Source: Streptomyces sp. TRM68416
GTDB lineage: Bacteria > Actinomycetota > Actinomycetes > Streptomycetales > Streptomycetaceae
Direction of reading: 5' to 3'
Assembly (NCBI RefSeq): GCF_014596915.1
Contig: NZ_JACVWU010000005.1
Span: 310,001-374,000, forward strand
Length of the DNA: 64,000 nucleotides
Both the position numbers and the translations under genes were made by a program. Below are positions 63,338-64,000 of the stretch, piece after piece (position 1 is the stretch's first letter; every line of letters begins with the position of its first letter). A model generated the notes under the pieces. It was given only the letters and a program-made list of their open reading frames with translations, was not told where the DNA came from and ran no database searches.

Positions 63338-64000
63338 ATGACGAGGGTCCAGAACAGACGGGCACGTGCGCGCGGAGGGGAGCTGGACGACTGTTTGCGT
63401 GCCTGCGCGGTGCACAGCGGCAAACTCGTCGGCAGCATCGACCGCCGCCGTATCGAACTCGCCGAACAGCTCAGAAAGCTGCTCGTCGTGTGGGGCACCA
63501 CCCCCGCAACGCCCGCGCCCGCCCCCACCACCGGCGCCACCGCGCTGCTCAAGCGCGCCGTCAAGGGCGCCGCGACCCCCGCCACCGGCCTCGGCAACGA
63601 CCTCCTCGACGCCCTGCTCGCCGTCGCCAACCAGGCACTCAAGTGCGGCTACGACGACGAGTTGAACCTCGCCCTGGTCATCAGCGACACCGTCCTCGCC
63701 CAGCGCAAGAACTCCCGCGCCGGCTGGCGGCTGCGCGCCCGCGTGCTGGAGGCGGTCGGCGAGGAGACCGAGGCGCTGGAGGCGTACGAGAAGTACCTCG
63801 GCCTCACTGACGACGACGGCTTCGGCGTCCGCGCCCGCATCGCGGGCCTGCGCACGGCCGGCGAACGGGAGCGCGAACTGCTCGCCCTGCTGCGCCGACA
63901 GTGCCCGCGCGCCGAGGAGTTCACCCGCCGCGACGCCACCGAGGTGTGGTCCGAGGGCCTGGCCGCGCACGCCGCCGGCGACTGGCCCGCCGCCGAACCG
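63338..64000 (+). CDS. Partial gene: helical, TPR-like N-terminal region
   Basis: The ATG at 63338 follows AGGAG by five bases, and the frame stays open to the window edge (221 codons). The product begins MTRVQNRRARARGGELDDCL. It contains repeated helical hairpins such as ALKCGYDDELNLALVISD and RLRARVLEAVGEETEALEAY with KYLGLTDDDGFGVRARIAGL, which look like tetratricopeptide units. The downstream part is unseen, so the activity is unknown; such regions often precede glycosyl- or glycerophosphotransferase domains in this genus, which is only a guess. Confidence 0.75.
   Translation, partial: MTRVQNRRARARGGELDDCLRACAVHSGKLVGSIDRRRIELAEQLRKLLVVWGTTPATPAPAPTTGATALLKRAVKGAATPATGLGNDLLDALLAVANQALKCGYDDELNLALVISDTVLAQRKNSRAGWRLRARVLEAVGEETEALEAYEKYLGLTDDDGFGVRARIAGLRTAGERERELLALLRRQCPRAEEFTRRDATEVWSEGLAAHAAGDWPAAEP

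Noticed and set aside
1..64000. CRISPR array
   Set aside because: The direct repeats found are contiguous tandem units or two-copy flanks; no regularly spaced repeats with unique spacers exist.

Overview
The window is high-GC DNA whose proteins look like those of a Streptomyces chromosome: alanine- and arginine-rich proteins, GTG starts, GGAGG ribosome sites, the sdhCDAB order, pairs of ECF sigma factor and membrane partner, many secreted peptidoglycan-active proteins, and IS605 and ISL3 transposon relics of actinobacterial type. All function calls come from reading motifs; no database search was run.

Layout. 1-5.9 kb: the end of an oligopeptide-type binding protein, an OmpR/histidine-kinase pair, an MMPL exporter with an unusual C-terminal beta-sandwich-like domain, and a convergent TetR regulator. 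5.9-9.6 kb: a secreted trypsin-like protease, a DCC oxidoreductase/membrane protein pair behind a promoter carrying two matching palindromes, a decayed VOC gene and an M48 protease with an N-terminal frameshift. 9.7-13.2 kb: the succinate dehydrogenase operon. 13.4-19.8 kb: an OHCU decarboxylase, a GH20 hexosaminidase and several lineage-specific proteins. 20-28 kb: cell-envelope block with a PGRP amidase carrying FG-GAP repeats, an ECF sigma module, and five tiny secreted peptidoglycan-binding proteins arranged divergently. 28.2-32.3 kb: a NarL-type two-component pair and membrane proteins. 33-41.2 kb: a complete sugar-uptake and glycosidase operon (LacI, binding protein, two permeases, two glycoside hydrolases) with two LacI-type operators at its promoter; no ATPase is encoded there. 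41.5-43.5 kb: a TnpB relic and an ABC exporter.

44.07-48.34 kb is a decayed integrative island. It is bounded by direct repeats of about 228 bp, each ending in 53 identical bases. Inside lie a broken tyrosine integrase, an ISL3 transposase tail, an orphan gene, an RHH/PIN toxin-antitoxin pair and frameshifted fragments.

48.5-64 kb: a second ECF sigma module paralogous to the first, an L,D-transpeptidase, a B12-dependent mutase large subunit without its cobalamin domain, a Uma2 protein, a LysE-type exporter, and an ABC system of two very large FtsX-like permeases plus an ATPase fused to an AbrB-like domain. A partial gene runs off the right edge.

The best candidates for undescribed biology are the paired sigma modules, whose membrane partners share an extracytoplasmic two-cysteine element, the cluster of mini peptidoglycan-binding proteins with a duplicated hairpin leader, and the AbrB-tailed ABC ATPase.
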